A stretch of 64,000 nt of DNA from Linnemannia hyalina (taxonomy: Eukaryota; Mortierellomycota; Mortierellomycetes; Mortierellales; Mortierellaceae): contig JAHRHY010000024.1 in the NCBI GenBank assembly GCA_019671135.1, positions 124,001 to 188,000 of the forward strand, given 5' to 3'. Of this stretch, positions 43,936-60,259 are shown one piece after another (within the stretch, counting starts at the first letter, position 1; each line of letters starts with the position of its first letter). The translations under genes and the position numbers were made by a program. The notes below the pieces were generated by a model. It was given only the letters and a program-made list of their open reading frames with translations. It did no database searches and was not told the DNA's origin.

Positions 43936-45319
43936 GGTGATTGTTGTTGCGGTAGTGTGAAGAGTGAATGAATGAATGCAAGTTAAAGGAGGGAGAGGGG
44001 TATAAAAGTGGACTGTGGAAATGGAAGGAGGGTGGAAGAGAGAGGACGAGGAGGAGAGGAGGGGTGAAGAGGGAAGAAAAGAAGAGGGAAGAAGAGAAGA
44101 GGGGAGGAAGGCAAGGGGAGGATAAAAGTGAAAGAAAAAAAAAAAGGGTGAGCACGGTCTGTTGCGATATGCACATGGCACGCCCTTTGAACTCAACTTT
44201 CAACTCAACCCAGTTCTTCAGCAAACATGCCAACAAAAAGCAACACTGGCATGAAAGATAAAAAACAACAATGGCATGAAAGACAACAAAACAAACAACG
44301 ACCACAACAGCAGGAAGCAACAGGCAATAGACAACCAAGTGCGCTCAAAATAGAGTCGCAGTGTGTGTGTATGTTAGCATGAAAATGCCTCTCTCTGTCG
44401 TGTGTTCCTCTTGTAAGATGTCCAAGCCCAGAGAAGGGACGCCTCCTTTGTGTGTCCGTTCTCTGCATTCGTGCAACGACATACAGCTATAAAGTATCAA
44501 TGCCACACCAATGCTTATTTGTTTGGTCAAACGGATAAGCATTGGCATACTTTTCCTTCTCACCATGGACAGAAGACAACTGGCTGTGATCAAGGAGATC
44601 AGTTGAATGACCTTTGAGAACACAGTCTAGGCGACGTGAGTGGGTGCTGATGCTAGTCCGAAACGGATAAGAGTAATAGTTGATGGACGATATGGCGATC
44701 AGTGATCAGGGACCCCGATTGACCAATAATGACTTTTGCCTTTCTCCCAAGTTTCTGGACGGTCATTATTTTGCCTAGACGATCAGCCAAGCTTGGCAAT
44801 GGCCCAAGTAGTTTTACAAAGACCAACCTACACGTTCTTTACTCTATCGATAATCAATGTGTAGCTCCATTGCTTTCCGCCTTCAATTGAAGATCCAATA
44901 TACCCGCCTGGCTCCAGTACTTGCAACGAGAACCATTCTTATTGTTGAAGGTAGACCGGCACTCATGTCCCATTCATATCTCTAAGAGAGGGTGTCACAC
45001 ACACACACCCATGAAAAATGAAAACGCCACCAGAATTCAACAAAGATGGTTCAGTCGAACCTTTTATTATTGCTGCTGCATCTCCTGTCTCTCCTCTCCG
45101 TTTGTGTGAGCCGCAATAATTAAATTATCCTTCTGGTCTTTTTCGTCTCATCTCTTTTTTTCTTTTCCAGCTTCCTGTTCTTCATCCCTTTTCCTTCATC
45201 TCCTTCCGCTCCTTCTCATCGCTCCCTTTGTCATCAACTCTTTCTCTTCCTAATACACTCTCCCTCCTTCTTCCCATCTTCATCCTCTTTCTTCACCCTT
45301 CCCCTTTTCACAAGCAGCC
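43936..45319. other. Divergent region between the TMEM184-like gene and the septin
   Basis: No gene is supported. Contains a purine-rich tract (44020-44140, GAGGAAGAG-type) and, just before the septin start, a pyrimidine-rich leader (about 45120-45319). A 20+ base A-run is at 43751-43773 inside TMEM184 intron 1. Confidence 0.4.
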
Positions 45320-48129
45320 ATGGTCTCCACTCAAGCCGGCGCCGGAATCGGAATCGCCAACCTCCCCAACCAGTACGTCCTTATACTCGTTTTGTGCAAA
45401 CTGTTCTCAAAACCCAAGCAGCTGCAATCCTCTCACCATCTGCTGTCATCTGAATGCGGACTCACTGACTACTTGTTGTCATCATCTCTCTCCTTCGCTC
45501 AATAGGCGTCATGCCATCGCTTCCAAGAAGGGCTCCAACTACACCATCTTGCTCTGTGGTAATACACTCCTCCTTCGTCTCTCTGACCGCACACACAGGA
45601 CTCTGTTTTAACGACGGCAGCACACACTTGAACTATTCGGACAACAACAGGAGGAGTAAAAGAGACTGACTTTTACAAACAATTGCTTCCTTCAATTCAT
45701 AGGTGAGTCTGGACTCGGAAAGACGACGTTCATCAACACCCTGTTCACCACCACTATCAAGACCCCCAAGACCTACAAGCGTCGTTTCAACAACACCGCT
45801 GAGAAGACCGTTGAAATCGAGATCATCCGTGCCGGTACGTTCCCTTTTCTCCTTCTACCCAGTTCGACACCTGTCTGTCTTGTTTTTACATTCAAAGACT
45901 TGGACTTTTGTTACGCGTTGGGGCTTAACAACCAACGGAGAATGATGAACAATACGTGAAGGAGGATTGCAGTGGACAGAGAGACAATGGCTATGAGAGC
46001 GTAAGAGCGGCTACTGACGACGAGAGAGCGCGAGAAAGAGAGACGGTCCCTTGATGGTTTCCTTGCATTAAACAAGGATGAAGTGCGCGCTCTCCTTATG
46101 TTTGTAAACAACAACAACAACAAAAAGAGATCCTTGAAGACAGGACCACCCTCCTCTCTCTCCCTCCTTTTCAGATGAGCCCTTTACTTTCGTAAGGGCG
46201 GTGATCCAGACTGCAGCTCATTCATCCCTCCTTGAACCTGGATTTGACTGGTGCGCCACTCCCCCCTCTTTCCACCCCTTCTTCTCCGTCCATCGCTCAC
46301 CACATTATCGTTTTGTCTCAAACGAGCAATAACTGACACCTTGTCCACAAGATCCACGCGGACTTGTATCCGCTCAGCTCCACGCGAGAGGACCTGGGTA
46401 CCCTTACACAAACAGGCATCTGTAGAATGATGTCTCGTTGTGGCGACCCCTTCCACTTCGGTTTCATGGTACTCCAATTGAGCAAAACCAAGAAAACACC
46501 CTTATTTCTAAAGATCTGGGTCCTATATATAATTCGCGATGGCTGCTCTCAACAAAAAAAATCTCCTTGCGGCTCCCATACGACATCTCGGATAGGAGTA
46601 AAACGATGGAGGAGAGTTCGAAGAAATGAGGGTGCAGAAGGCATGAAAATCAACAGAACCCAATCAGTCCTTTGCGAGAAACCTAACCGTTTATTCTTTA
46701 ATTCAAATAGAGCTCGAGGAGAAGCAGTTTGGAGTCAAGTTATCGGTGGTTGACACACCCGGATTCGGAGACTATACCAACAACCGCGACAGCTGGATGC
46801 CCATCATCGACTTTATTGACGACCAGCACGAGTCATACATGCGTCAGGACCAGCAGCCCGAGCGTCTGGAGTTGAGCGACATGCGCGTCCACTGCTGCTT
46901 GTACTTTATCCGTCCTACTGGCCATACCTTGAAGCCCTTGGACATTGAGGTTATGAAGCGCTTGGGAACTCGCGTCAACTTGATCCCTGTCATTGCCAAG
47001 GCCGATACCCTCACCCCCACCGATCTCCACAAGTTCAAGAAGAGAGTAAGTCACATCCCTTCTCGATGAAAACTCGAAATGATAGGGGAACACAAAGAGA
47101 ACGCCATTAATTGACCCTCACGTTTCACAAACAATAACAAAACAAAAACAACTGTCCATTTAGATTTTGGAGGTCATTGCCGCCCAGAACATCCAGTGCT
47201 ATACTTTCCCCCTGGAGAGTGACGACGAGGCCTCCACCAAGCGCAACATGAACATCATGGTACGTCTTTTCTCCTTTAGTTTCATATTAGACGCTCATAT
47301 TGCGATAACTGCCTGGATCCTAAATTTTTTGATGTGCTTCGCTCAAGTGCGGGTGAGAATTGGTATTGATAATCATACTTTCATTGCATGTATTAGGCTG
47401 CTATGCCCTTCTCTGTCATCGGAAGCACGGACGATGTCCAAACCGTTGATGGTCGCACCGTCAAAGGTCGCCAGTACTCCTGGGGTGTCGCCGAAGGTAA
47501 TTATTGGGCCTGGACAGAAAAATACACCCGAAAGGCCCATGGGTACTAAAAAAGAACTATGGATCCCTGACAAAAGAGGAACTAACGCCAATATTACTCC
47601 ACTCTAAATTGAATAACAGTCGAGAATGAGGATCATTGCGATTTCAAGAAGCTGCGTCAGCTTTTGATCCGCACACACATGTTGGATCTGATCCACTCGA
47701 CCGAGGAGACGCACTACGAGACTTACCGTCGCGCCCAGATGGAGACTCGCAAGATTGGCGAGGCCAAGGTCAAGACTGTGACCAACCCCAAGTGGAAGGA
47801 GGAAGAGGAGGCTCTCCGCAAGCGCTTCACCGAGCAGGTTCGCCTCGAGGAGAACCGTTTCCGCTCATGGGAGCAGCAGGTACGCTATTCTCTTCTCTTT
47901 TTTTTGTTCCTCGTTATTGGCAGTTGATATCCGTGGACAAGGATTATCGTGAAAAGACAAGATACTCATTCAATTCTTCTCCTCTAACTCTTCTCGCTTG
48001 ACACAATAGCTCATTGCTGAGCGTGACCGCTTGAACAAGGACTTGGAGGCCGAGCACTCGCACATCAAGGCTCTGGAATCCGAACTAGAGTCGATGCAGG
48101 TCGGCCTCTCGCCAAAGCAGCGCAAGTAG
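45320..48129 (+). CDS. Septin
   Basis: Eight exons (45320-45372, 45506-45558, 45703-45834, 46711-47045, 47164-47259, 47397-47496, 47620-47879, 48010-48129) join in phase to 382 residues. Septins are GTP-binding proteins that form hetero-oligomeric filaments at bud necks, septa and hyphal branch points. Motifs: N-terminal [21 protein letters not shown]-loop [10 protein letters not shown]3 [12 protein letters not shown]4 [12 protein letters not shown], the septin unique element ([36 protein letters not shown]) and a C-terminal coiled coil ([20 protein letters not shown]). The coiled coil excludes the Cdc10 group; among the other groups (Cdc3, Cdc11, Cdc12) the choice is uncertain, so no symbol is given. 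Intron 3 is 876 nt, much longer than the others, but the protein joins directly across it ([13 protein letters not shown]), so no missing exon is expected. Confidence 0.92.
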
Positions 48130-49225
48130 AAAGTTACATCTACTTTTTACAGTTTCTCGCCGCAGATGCTTGGCTAGTCAACCCATACCAATTACGCGTC
48201 TCGATTTTACCTTACATGTCACTCCAATGGCTGGCAATTCCTTTTTTTCTCAGTTTCTTCTCGTGAACTACCCTTTTACCCACCCCCGTCGATACTACTA
48301 TTTTTCCATTATTAAACAAACGGTGTCTGATCCCTGGTGGAGATGGCCGCACAAACAACATGCCGTAACTTTTTAACTATAACAATCATCTCAAGCAGCA
48401 GGCAACGCCCAAAGGACCCTGATCGCCTGTTGCCTGGTTTTCTTATATTTTCTTGTACCTTCGAGAGCGAGTGGCGACATCTGCCTTACCCATTGGCTTC
48501 CTGCGCGGGAAGAAGATGCATTATGCCTCCTCCTCCTCCTCCTCCTCCTCCCTCCAAATCTCCCGACAGATAAACCACCAACACCAACACCAACAACCAA
48601 CAACCAACAACCAACAACCAACAACCAACAACCAACAACCAACAAGCAAAAAAAAACGATCGTGCATGTTTGTTTTTGTTGACTTCGACCAAGCAAAGCG
48701 ATTGTTATTTTTGTCACACCTTCATCTCCGTTCTTGTCCCAAAAGGCAAACAGAGTTGGGTCCAAAGCAGAGAGAGTACTGTGGTTACCATGTGCTAAAA
48801 AAACCTTCACCAATTGAACTGGATTCAGCTGTCTGGCTGCACTGTATTGTACTTGTGCTCCATCCTCCCGCCAAGCAAACATCAAAACAGACATGCATGC
48901 ATGTGAGGTCCTCTCTCTCTTCCCGTTCATTTCATCCTAACGGTCCATCGTTACCATCCCCAATGTACAATCCAAATCAAACGACATATTTAGTGCAATC
49001 ATCGTTTTTACTAACTTCATGTCCAAAGAAAAAAAGCTGCTCTCTGTCTACAAAGCTACGTGACAATGCTTGCGGGGATATATGGCGACCATTTTCTCCT
49101 TCAAGTATACGAATTAGGTTGTTTGTTTGTTTGGTTATTGTTTGTTGCCGTTAAGCTGGAGGGGGTGAAAAAAAAGCGAAAAAAGAATATAGAAAAAATA
49201 GATGGTTGAAAGAAACTTGCAATCT
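48130..49225. other. Convergent 3' intergenic region with heptamer minisatellite
   Basis: No gene supported. Holds a CTC/CCT run (48531-48551) followed by the heptamer repeat at 48574-48645. Confidence 0.4.
48574..48645. repeat. Heptamer minisatellite (AACCAAC)n
   Basis: About eight copies of the 7-mer preceded by shorter CAACAC variants. Length variation is likely. It is unlike the usual fungal telomere repeat TTAGGG. Confidence 0.85.
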
Positions 49226-51891
<2,666 letters not shown>

Positions 51892-53886
51892 ATTGGGTGT
51901 TTGTTGTTGGTGGGGGATGAAGGTGGGAGGGGGTGGAGTTGATGGTAATGATGATGATGAGGATGATGCCGAAAATCTTATTTATACTCAGGGGATTCAG
52001 GCGCACTGTCTACGTCACTATACGCTTAATTCCAATCATTATTAAGAAGCACGCTACTTGGAACCATGCACTGTAATGATCTTATCGAGCACTCAACCAT
52101 TGACTTGCGTATCTCTGCCCCTCTTGCTTCATTCCACACGAACGAGTCCTGCTGGTAGTAGTGGAAGGTCTGCAGCGACCATTGTTGTTATAGGATTGAT
52201 ATGGATTTGTATCTGTTGAAATATCAGTTTACAAAGGAGTCGCAGACACCGATTAAGGGCTTCCTCACGTCAGAACGCGTCTCTTGGAACGACCATGGAT
52301 AGAAGAAGAATAAGTATTCTGGAAGAAGGACGCGGTTCATACATCGTACAATAACATCTTGACATTTACAACGAAAGGTTTAGAAAAGCTGGTGCGTCCT
52401 GCTCGGAATGACCCGCACCGCAGTCCGGCGAGGAACAGCCCTACAAGTTGATGACTAACCATTCCACTTTCTTTCCTTCTTTCTTCTTTGCTTCTTCCTT
52501 TCAACATTTCCCAGTCCTTCTTATGCGAGCAATTTTACCCCAGTCAGGACGATACAACCTTACCCTCCACCGTGCAGAGCAAATGTTCATGCTAGTAGCA
52601 ATGTCATGTCGCACAGTTCAACTAGGTTCCTTGAGAAGGAGAGAATTAGGACGAGGACGACCCCGGATTCTTTTCCAATCAGAATCCGGAGAAGACAGCC
52701 CCACTTCCCTTCCCATGGGGAACAATATGGAGACAAGGACACATTTAGCCTAGAGGACGAGAAAAGAAGAAAAAGGGTGGGTTACCCGACCGTGTCCATG
52801 GGAAATGCGGAGAATGAGAAAAGATGGGTTTCGGAGGACGCTTTCAGTTCAGGGACAGAGAACAATTTCAGGCACCTTGCGTGAAAGATTGAATGAACCA
52901 CGAGAGCCGAGACGAAAGAAGGAAGGAGATGTGAGTAAGGCTTTGAGGAGAACAAGGCGCGAAAGACAGAGATAAGAAATGAGGCACTGAAGACACATCC
53001 ATCCAAGATGACCCCGCAAAAACAACGAGAACCATCCTTCGAGAAGTGAACAGAAAAGAAGAGCAAAGAGAAGAAAAGGGATCGTGTTTCGAGATTGAAG
53101 GCACTGTTGTCGCCATGGGTCTTTCTTCCGTTATTTCTTTTTCATCTTTCCTTCCTTCCCTCCCTTGACTTGTTCTTCTTTTCCCCTTTTCTTTTCCCCT
53201 TTTCTTTTCTCCTTATCGTTCCTTTCTTTCTCTCGACTTTGACTTCCTTTCCTAATCCCATCTTTATCCCTCGATCACCCCCCTCTCCTGCCCTTTCCGA
53301 CTACACTTCCTCGACTGGATCCCAAAGATAATAACAACCCAATAGTAGTATCCCGGTCGGTCCGTTGAAGGTGCTCACTGCCATTCCGTAAGCCATTCTA
53401 TCATAATATCCTGCGATCTGTCGTCGATCAGGGTATAACAACAAGCACCTTCTCTGCTGCAGTGGCTTCAACACCGCCATACCGTACAACTTCTCTTTTC
53501 ATCAGGACAAGAAAAGGAATGGAGAAACCAGGGAAGAAGGAATGCAGGAATGAACATCTCGAGGAAAGGATTCATCAGCTAAGACCCATGGCAAACAAGA
53601 GAGAACACTCCGACATATTTCGCCCAATTCATAATGAGGCAAAAGGGTCGCACAGTCGTGCGCACGATATACAAAAAATAGGCGATGTGTTTTTGTCGGT
53701 TGCAGAAAACGAAAGGTCCTGGAACCGAAGCAAGAAACCTTATCCAGGCTGGCTCATCTCATTAGAAACTGGCATGATGCATGAAAACCTGACAACAACG
53801 TCGTTCTTGACTCTGTTCTGCTATCTAGATAGGACACCAGACATCACACATCATACCCAACCTTACAACACAAGAAGACAGCAATA
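51892..53886. other. Divergent region between beta-tubulin and the aspartate/glutamate carrier
   Basis: No gene supported. Holds the tubulin TATA box at the left and CT-rich sequence near 53110-53290. Short frames show no protein features. Confidence 0.4.
51979..51986 (-). promoter_or_regulatory. Putative TATA box of the beta-tubulin gene
   Basis: TATAAATA on the minus strand about 90 bp upstream of the tubulin ATG, in the right orientation and at a plausible distance. Confidence 0.5.
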
Positions 53887-56745
53887 ATGGCTTCGTCACA
53901 ATCTGTCTCGACAACGACCCCGGGTGGACCAGCGATCGATCGGTACAAGCGAGCCTTTAGACGGTTTGCGTCGATCGAACGGAATGGCGAAAAGTTCATG
54001 ACCAAGGACGACTTTGTGAACGCCATCGCCCCAGGAGAGGACTACAAGCGGCTACAGCGATCACAGTACGGTGTCCTCTTCAATGTCGTCGATCGAGAAC
54101 AAAAGGGCTACCTCTCCCTCTCAGATTTGTAAGTTCCTGCTGGCTGTACAGAAAAGAAGGAAATGGGAAAAGAAGAAAAAAAGGCTTGGTTGAACAGACA
54201 GGTGTGCATGGAGAAAGGTGTGTGCAATGTGGGGTGCATGGACACTATTTTTGTCAAAAACAACAACAAAAAGTGTTGCCTAAGCGGGCTTCGGGCAAAC
54301 AACAACACATCTGGCATGACGAAAGCACAATCGACAGCCACTGGCGGTCTATCTCCCTCCACCCCTTCGTAATCTGTCGAACAACAACATCATCATCAAC
54401 AAACACCACAAACCAATCGAGCCCTTTGTTCTTTTTTGTTTGTGTCTGTGTATGCGCTTAGATGGGACAGGAGAAGGGGGAGGTCAGGCAGACTTGGAGA
54501 ATGGAGATTGGACCTGCCGAAAGAAGGAAAGGCACGACAAGATGACGAAGAACAGCAATCAAACCAAGCAAGTCAACAATAATAACAACAACAACAACAA
54601 CAAAAAGAAAGACGCACAGGAGGCGGAGAATTGAAAGAGGAGGTCAATGCGCACGCACTCACTCTTTAGAGATATGAAGAGGATGAGATGTGGACTAGAA
54701 AGGACAACATTGACATAAAACGACCAATTGACCATACACGTACCAATCGTCATGATAGCATTGTGTTCGAAAACTTGCTGTCGCACCCTGACGCAGAGTA
54801 CGAGATCGCTTTCCGCCTGTTCGACACGACCGGCTCGGGCAAGATTACTCGGGACCAGTTCAAGCAGATCCTGTCCGCCAACATTGGCAAGGATGCGATC
54901 CCCTTTGACTTTAACTGCGAGTGGCTCAACCTGTACACAGGAGGAAAGGACTCTATACACGAGATGCCCTACAAGGAATTCACACAGCTCCTCAAAGGAC
55001 TCCAGGCAGAGCGTCTTCGTCAAGAGTTCCGCTACTATGACGCTGAGGCCACCGGCTACATCACCCCGGACCAGTTCAAGAGGATCATGGTCGACATTGC
55101 GGGTCACAAGCTGTCGGATCATGTACTCGAGAACCTTCCGACTCTCTGTAACATTAGTGCAGGAAACAAGGTCTCGTTTGCAAACGTGATGGCCTTTTAC
55201 AACGTGATCCGTGATATGGACATGGTCGAGCGAGTGGTGCGCAAGGCGATCGAGAGCAGCAAGGACGGTACGATCACCAAGGCCGACTTCTTGCTGACAG
55301 CTGCTAAGGAGACCCGGTTCTCGCTGTTCACCCCCATGGAGGCAGACGTTATCTTTCACTTTGCTGGCATGGATAATGCCTCGGGAAAGTTGACCCTCCG
55401 TGATTTCTTTCGCCTTTTGGACTCAAAGTGGGAGCATGCCCTCGCTATCACACATCCTGCAGCCCCTGAAGTCAAACACCGCCATATCCATGAGATTCTG
55501 AAGGGATCCTGTATGTCATGCTGAACTGAGTGCATTTCGCATTGTCATTTTGTTATCACCCCTGAATCTGATAATGGCTCCGTTCACATTGGACTGATGC
55601 TCTCCTTGTCTCGTTACAAATAGACGCATTCTTGCTGGGATCTATCAGTGGTGCTGTTGGTGCGACGGTGGTGTATCCTATCGATCTGGTCAAGACACGG
55701 ATGCAGAACCAACGCTCCAAGGTTGTTGGAGAACTCTTGTACAAGAACAGTATCGACTGCTTCCAGAAGGTCCTCAAAAACGAAGGTGTCCTCGGACTCT
55801 ACCGCGGCTTGGGTCCTCAGCTCGTCGTAAGTCTTTATGAGCAATACCTTGTTACCATAATATGATGCCTTCTGATACCATTTACTAACACTCTCCTTCT
55901 GATTTTTTCATCCAATGTCGAAGGGTGTGGCGCCGGAGAAGGCGATCAAATTGACGATGAACGACTTGGTGCGGAGGCATCTGACGGACAGGAACGGAAA
56001 CATTACATTTGTAGGAGAGTTGATTGCCGGAGGTGTCGCAGGAGGATCTCAGGTCGTGTTCACAAACCCACTGGAAATTGTCAAGATTCGCCTTCAGATC
56101 GCAGGAGAAGCTGCCAAATCGCTGGATGTAGGACCAAGACCATCTGCCATGACCATAGTTCGTACGCTGGGAATTGTCGGCCTCTACAAGGGAGCCAGTG
56201 CCTGTTTGCTCCGCGACATTCCCTTCTCGGCCATTTACTTCCCGGTCTACGCTCACTTGAAGAAGGACCTTTACGGAGAAGGACCCGATCACAGACTGAC
56301 GATTGGGCAGCTGCTGATCTCCGGTGCGGTAGCCGGTATGCCTGCTGCGTACTTTACGACGCCGGCCGATGTGATTAAGACGCGTCTGCAGGTCGAGGCC
56401 AAGAAGGGTCAGAGCACGTACACGGGGATTATGGATGCGGCACGAAAGATTTATGCCGAGGAAGGGCTCCGCGCGTTCTTCAAGGGAGGGCCAGCGCGTG
56501 TCTTCCGGTCATCACCTCAGTTTGGCACGACACTGATGGTGTACGAGGTGTTACAGCGGGCTTTCCCCTATGGAGGAGCACAGGAGACGGCCCTGCATGC
56601 ACTGGCACATGCCAACAAACTTACGCATGTGGATGATTTGAGCTATCTCCAGTCCAAGAACGCGCTCAAGATCCTCCTGGATGTCCACTACAAGTTTGGC
56701 ATCGTTCCCCCCAACGCCAAGATCCCCGCTGCTCCTTCTTCATAA
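53887..56745 (+). CDS. AGC1: Calcium-regulated mitochondrial aspartate/glutamate carrier (SLC25A12/13-like)
   Basis: Four exons (53887-54128, 54759-55510, 55624-55826, 55924-56745) join in phase to 672 residues; human aralar has 678. It exchanges mitochondrial aspartate for cytosolic glutamate plus a proton across the inner membrane and feeds the malate-aspartate shuttle. The N-terminal half has EF-hand-like units (e.g. [40 protein letters not shown]), as in calcium-responsive carriers. The C-terminal half has three carrier repeats with signatures [20 protein letters not shown] and [10 protein letters not shown]. The tail after about residue 605 ([20 protein letters not shown]) matches the extra C-terminal domain of this subfamily. 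The plain yeast Agc1 lacks most EF-hands, so the animal-like form here is notable but common in other fungi. QNS1 follows about 200 bp downstream on the same strand. Confidence 0.92.
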
Positions 56746-56945
56746 CCTGCTTGTATACTCCTAATACAACCCGTTCTTTTTTTTCTCTGCCATCGTTTTG
56801 TGCTCTTTCGTTTTTGGTGGCAACTCCACGTGATTTGTTTCCGCAATGCCCACAAAAAAAGTTCTTTATGAACACGGTGCGACACAACTGGTTCTTTGTT
56901 CTCTGCACTTTTTCCATCTTCCCTTCTCTCTGACAAAGAAAAACC

Positions 56946-59900
56946 ATGGGACACCTCATCACGGTCGCAACCTGCTCGCTCAACCAGTGGGCTCTGGACT
57001 TCAAGGGAAACCTCGCAAGAACTCTCGAGAGTATTCGCATCGCGAAGGAGCGCGGTGCAACTCTTCGCATCGGACCCGAACTCGAGATCACGTATGTTCA
57101 CGACTCAAGGAATGAGTTGAATGGAGGGGCATGGAGGAGAGACTGATGAGAAGAAAAAAGAAGGAGGCGAAGTGAGTAAAGGGATCTTTTTTTGTGCTAC
57201 AGATAATTCGCACTGCTAACGGTTCGACTTTCAATTGATAGTGGATATGGCTGCGCGGATCATTTCTTGGAAGGTACTTGACCGCAGGATCGACTGCCCG
57301 CGATACAGGAGACACGTAGCCGACTTCAGAGATCTTGTTAATGACACAAACTTTGGTCAATTGCTCATAGGTGACACTTATCTTCACTCTTGGGAGGTCC
57401 TCGGACAGATCCTGACCTCCAAGGAAGCCGAAGGAATGCTACTGGACATTGGAATGTATGCAACCTTGCCCTCTGCACTCAGGCTGCATTACCTGCACAC
57501 TCTGACTGCTACCAACTTTCCGGGCGCACGGTTACTTTTCACAATACCCTATTAACCGCTAAACAGCACATTTTCAATAATAGGCCAGTAATGCACAAGA
57601 ATGTAAAGTACAACTGCAGGATCATCATCCAGGACTGCAAGATCCTCTTGATCCGCCCCAAGATGTTTATGGCGAACGACGGCAACTACCGGGAATTGAG
57701 ATGGTTCACACCTTGGGCCAAGCAGCGAACTACCGAGGAGTATTACCTCCCTCGTATGATTCAAAAGATTACTGGACAGATTACCATTCCAATTGGAGAC
57801 GCTGTCATTGCGACTCATGATACCTGTATTGGTGTTGAGATGTGTGAGGAGCTTTTCACTCCCAACAGGTTGGTATTGTTTGTCCTGCACGATTAGATAT
57901 TTGTTTGAAAGACCTTATTTCGAAGAAGGGAATGACTCATTTTGACTTTTAATTTGTTCAAAATAGTCCTCATATAGGCCTTTCGCTGGATGGAGTGGAG
58001 ATCATTACGAATAGCAGTGGAAGTCACCATGAGTTGCGCAAACTTCACACTCGCGTCGAGCTCATCAAGGAAGCAACACTCAAGGTAAAGCATATCGTTT
58101 TTAACCGCACTTTGTCAATTGGAGCACAGCGCATATATCTCTCTTTAAACTCACCGTGTCTCTACTTTGAAATAACATGTCATAATTAGAGCGGAGGAAT
58201 TTACTTGTATGCAAACCAGCAAGGATGTGACGGCGACCGACTGTACTACGACGGATGCGCACTTATTTTGGTCAATGGCGAGGTGGTGGCTCAAGGATCG
58301 CAGTTCTCGATCGGAGATGTCGAAGTCGTAACTGCGACTATCGATCTGGAAGATATTCGCTCCTTCCGATCTACATGCAGTCGAGGCATCCAGGCTGCCA
58401 GCAGCCCCAGTTACCGCAGGATTCAGGCCAATATGGCACTTTCGGATGGTCGTCTCGAGGACAACCCTGCGATCCTTCCTACCATTGTCAAACCCGCGTT
58501 CTATCATACCCCCGAAGAAGAGATCAGGTAACCCTCTGGTAGAAATGATGGCGTTCTTATGCTTACTATGAAGGAATTGGTGCTAATTTTCCGCTCGCGG
58601 TTTTTACATTTTTGAATAGTCTGGGACCAGCCTGCTGGCTTTGGGATTACCTCCGCCGGTCCAAGACAAGTGGATTCTTCTTGCCGCTGAGTGGAGGTAT
58701 CGACAGTTGTGCGACTGCCACGATTGTCGCGTCCATGTGTCGGTTGGTTGTCAAGTCCTGTGCCAAGGGCGATAAGCAAACCATTGCGGACGCGCGTCAG
58801 GTCACTGGAGAGACTGCCGAGACGGGATATATCCCTACTGATCCTCAGGAGTTCGCCAGGTATGCTATGGAACGATTTGATTCAGAGCATCAAGGATGCG
58901 ATGCACAGCACAGCGACTGTGCCATAAGCTAACTGTCGGATTCTTACTTGATATTGTAGCCGTATCTTCCACACATGCTACATGGGAACCAAGAACTCGT
59001 CCAATGATACTCGTGCCAGAGCCAAGGAGCTCGCCGAGAGCATCGGAAGGTAACCAGCCCTGCACAGTCCCTGCATATTGGATTATGATGAAACTCGGTC
59101 AGAGAGAGAGACACGTTAGTAACAAAGGCCTTCTTCAATAGTTACCACGTGGATTTGAACATGGACACAGTGGTAGCGGCCCTACAGGCGCTCTTCACAC
59201 TCGTCACAGGAAAGACGCCCGCATTCCGAGCACATGGAGGTTCAAACGTCGAGAACTTGGCCCTGCAAAATATCCAGGCCCGTCTCCGTATGGTCATTGC
59301 CTACATTTTTGCCCAGCTCTTGCCCTGGGTCCGTGGACGCCCTGGGTCCTTGCTCGTCCTCGGAAGTGCCAACGTCGACGAATGGTAGGCTTACATTTCC
59401 CTTGCCCTCTTCTCGTGCCTAGTTTTTTTTTTCCCGCGGCTGTCAATGGGATAATGACATGTGCTTCGTTCTTTGTATATGAATCTAGTTTGAGAGGATA
59501 CTTCACAAAGTATGATTGCTCGAGTGCAGATATCAACCCTATCGGCGGTATCAGTAAATCCGACCTGCGCCGATTCATCGCCTACGCCCAACTCGCCTTC
59601 AACATGCCCATCCTCGAAAGGTTTGTCCCTCTTTCCTCCTTTTTGTTCGGTCATATCTGCTCCACCCACCTTCACAAGATCGCAGAAAATTGAGTTGACC
59701 AAAACGGCTTCATTTAATTCTTGTAATGCAATAGCTTCCTGGATGCGACGCCGACTGCAGAGTTGGAGCCGATCACAGAGAACTATGTGCAAGCGGATGA
59801 AGTGGATATGGGTATGACCTATGACGAGTTGACCGAGTTTGGCCGTCTGCGCAAGGTCTACAAGTGTGGACCCTACAGCATGTTTACCAAGCTCGTTCAT

Positions 59901-60259
59901 CTCTGGAGCGACAAGCTCGAGGTTTCTGAGGTAAAGATTTATCTCTTTTTTTTTCCGCGTTGCTCAGGTCTCTTCCAATATGCTCCTTCTCACTCTTTTC
60001 ATTTTTTTTTCTCGTCATACCCTTTACAACATAGATCGCGGTGAAAGTGAAGAGGTTCTTCTTTTACTACTCGATCAACCGGCACAAGATGACGACCCTC
60101 ACGCCAGCATACCACGCAGAATCTTACAGTCCCGATGATAACCGGTTCGATCTCCGGCCCTTTTTGTACAACGCCTCGTGGTCCTGGCAGTTTGAAAAGA
60201 TTGATCGGACCGTTTTGGTCTTGGAGAAGGAACAAGAGGAGCTCAAAAGGCACAAGTAA
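56946..60259 (+). CDS. QNS1: Glutamine-dependent NAD+ synthetase
   Basis: Twelve exons (56946-57091, 57242-57273, 57371-57455, 57584-57868, 57967-58084, 58190-58527, 58620-58859, 58960-59049, 59142-59384, 59489-59620, 59735-59930, 60035-60259) join in phase to 709 residues; yeast Qns1 has 714. It amidates nicotinic acid adenine dinucleotide to NAD+ with glutamine as ammonia donor, the last step of NAD+ synthesis. The N-terminal nitrilase-type glutaminase shows its Glu (IGPELEIT), Lys ([17 protein letters not shown]) and Cys (GVEMCEELF). The C-terminal ATP-binding synthetase domain has the PP-loop [13 protein letters not shown], then [26 protein letters not shown] and [20 protein letters not shown]. 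All catalytic residues are present. Intron phases are mostly 2. No signal peptide; cytosolic. Confidence 0.95.

Noticed and set aside
46173..46200. Possible small extra septin exon in intron 3
   Set aside because: Splice-like ends flank about 22 nt, but the septin family reads straight across the junction ([10 protein letters not shown]) without it.
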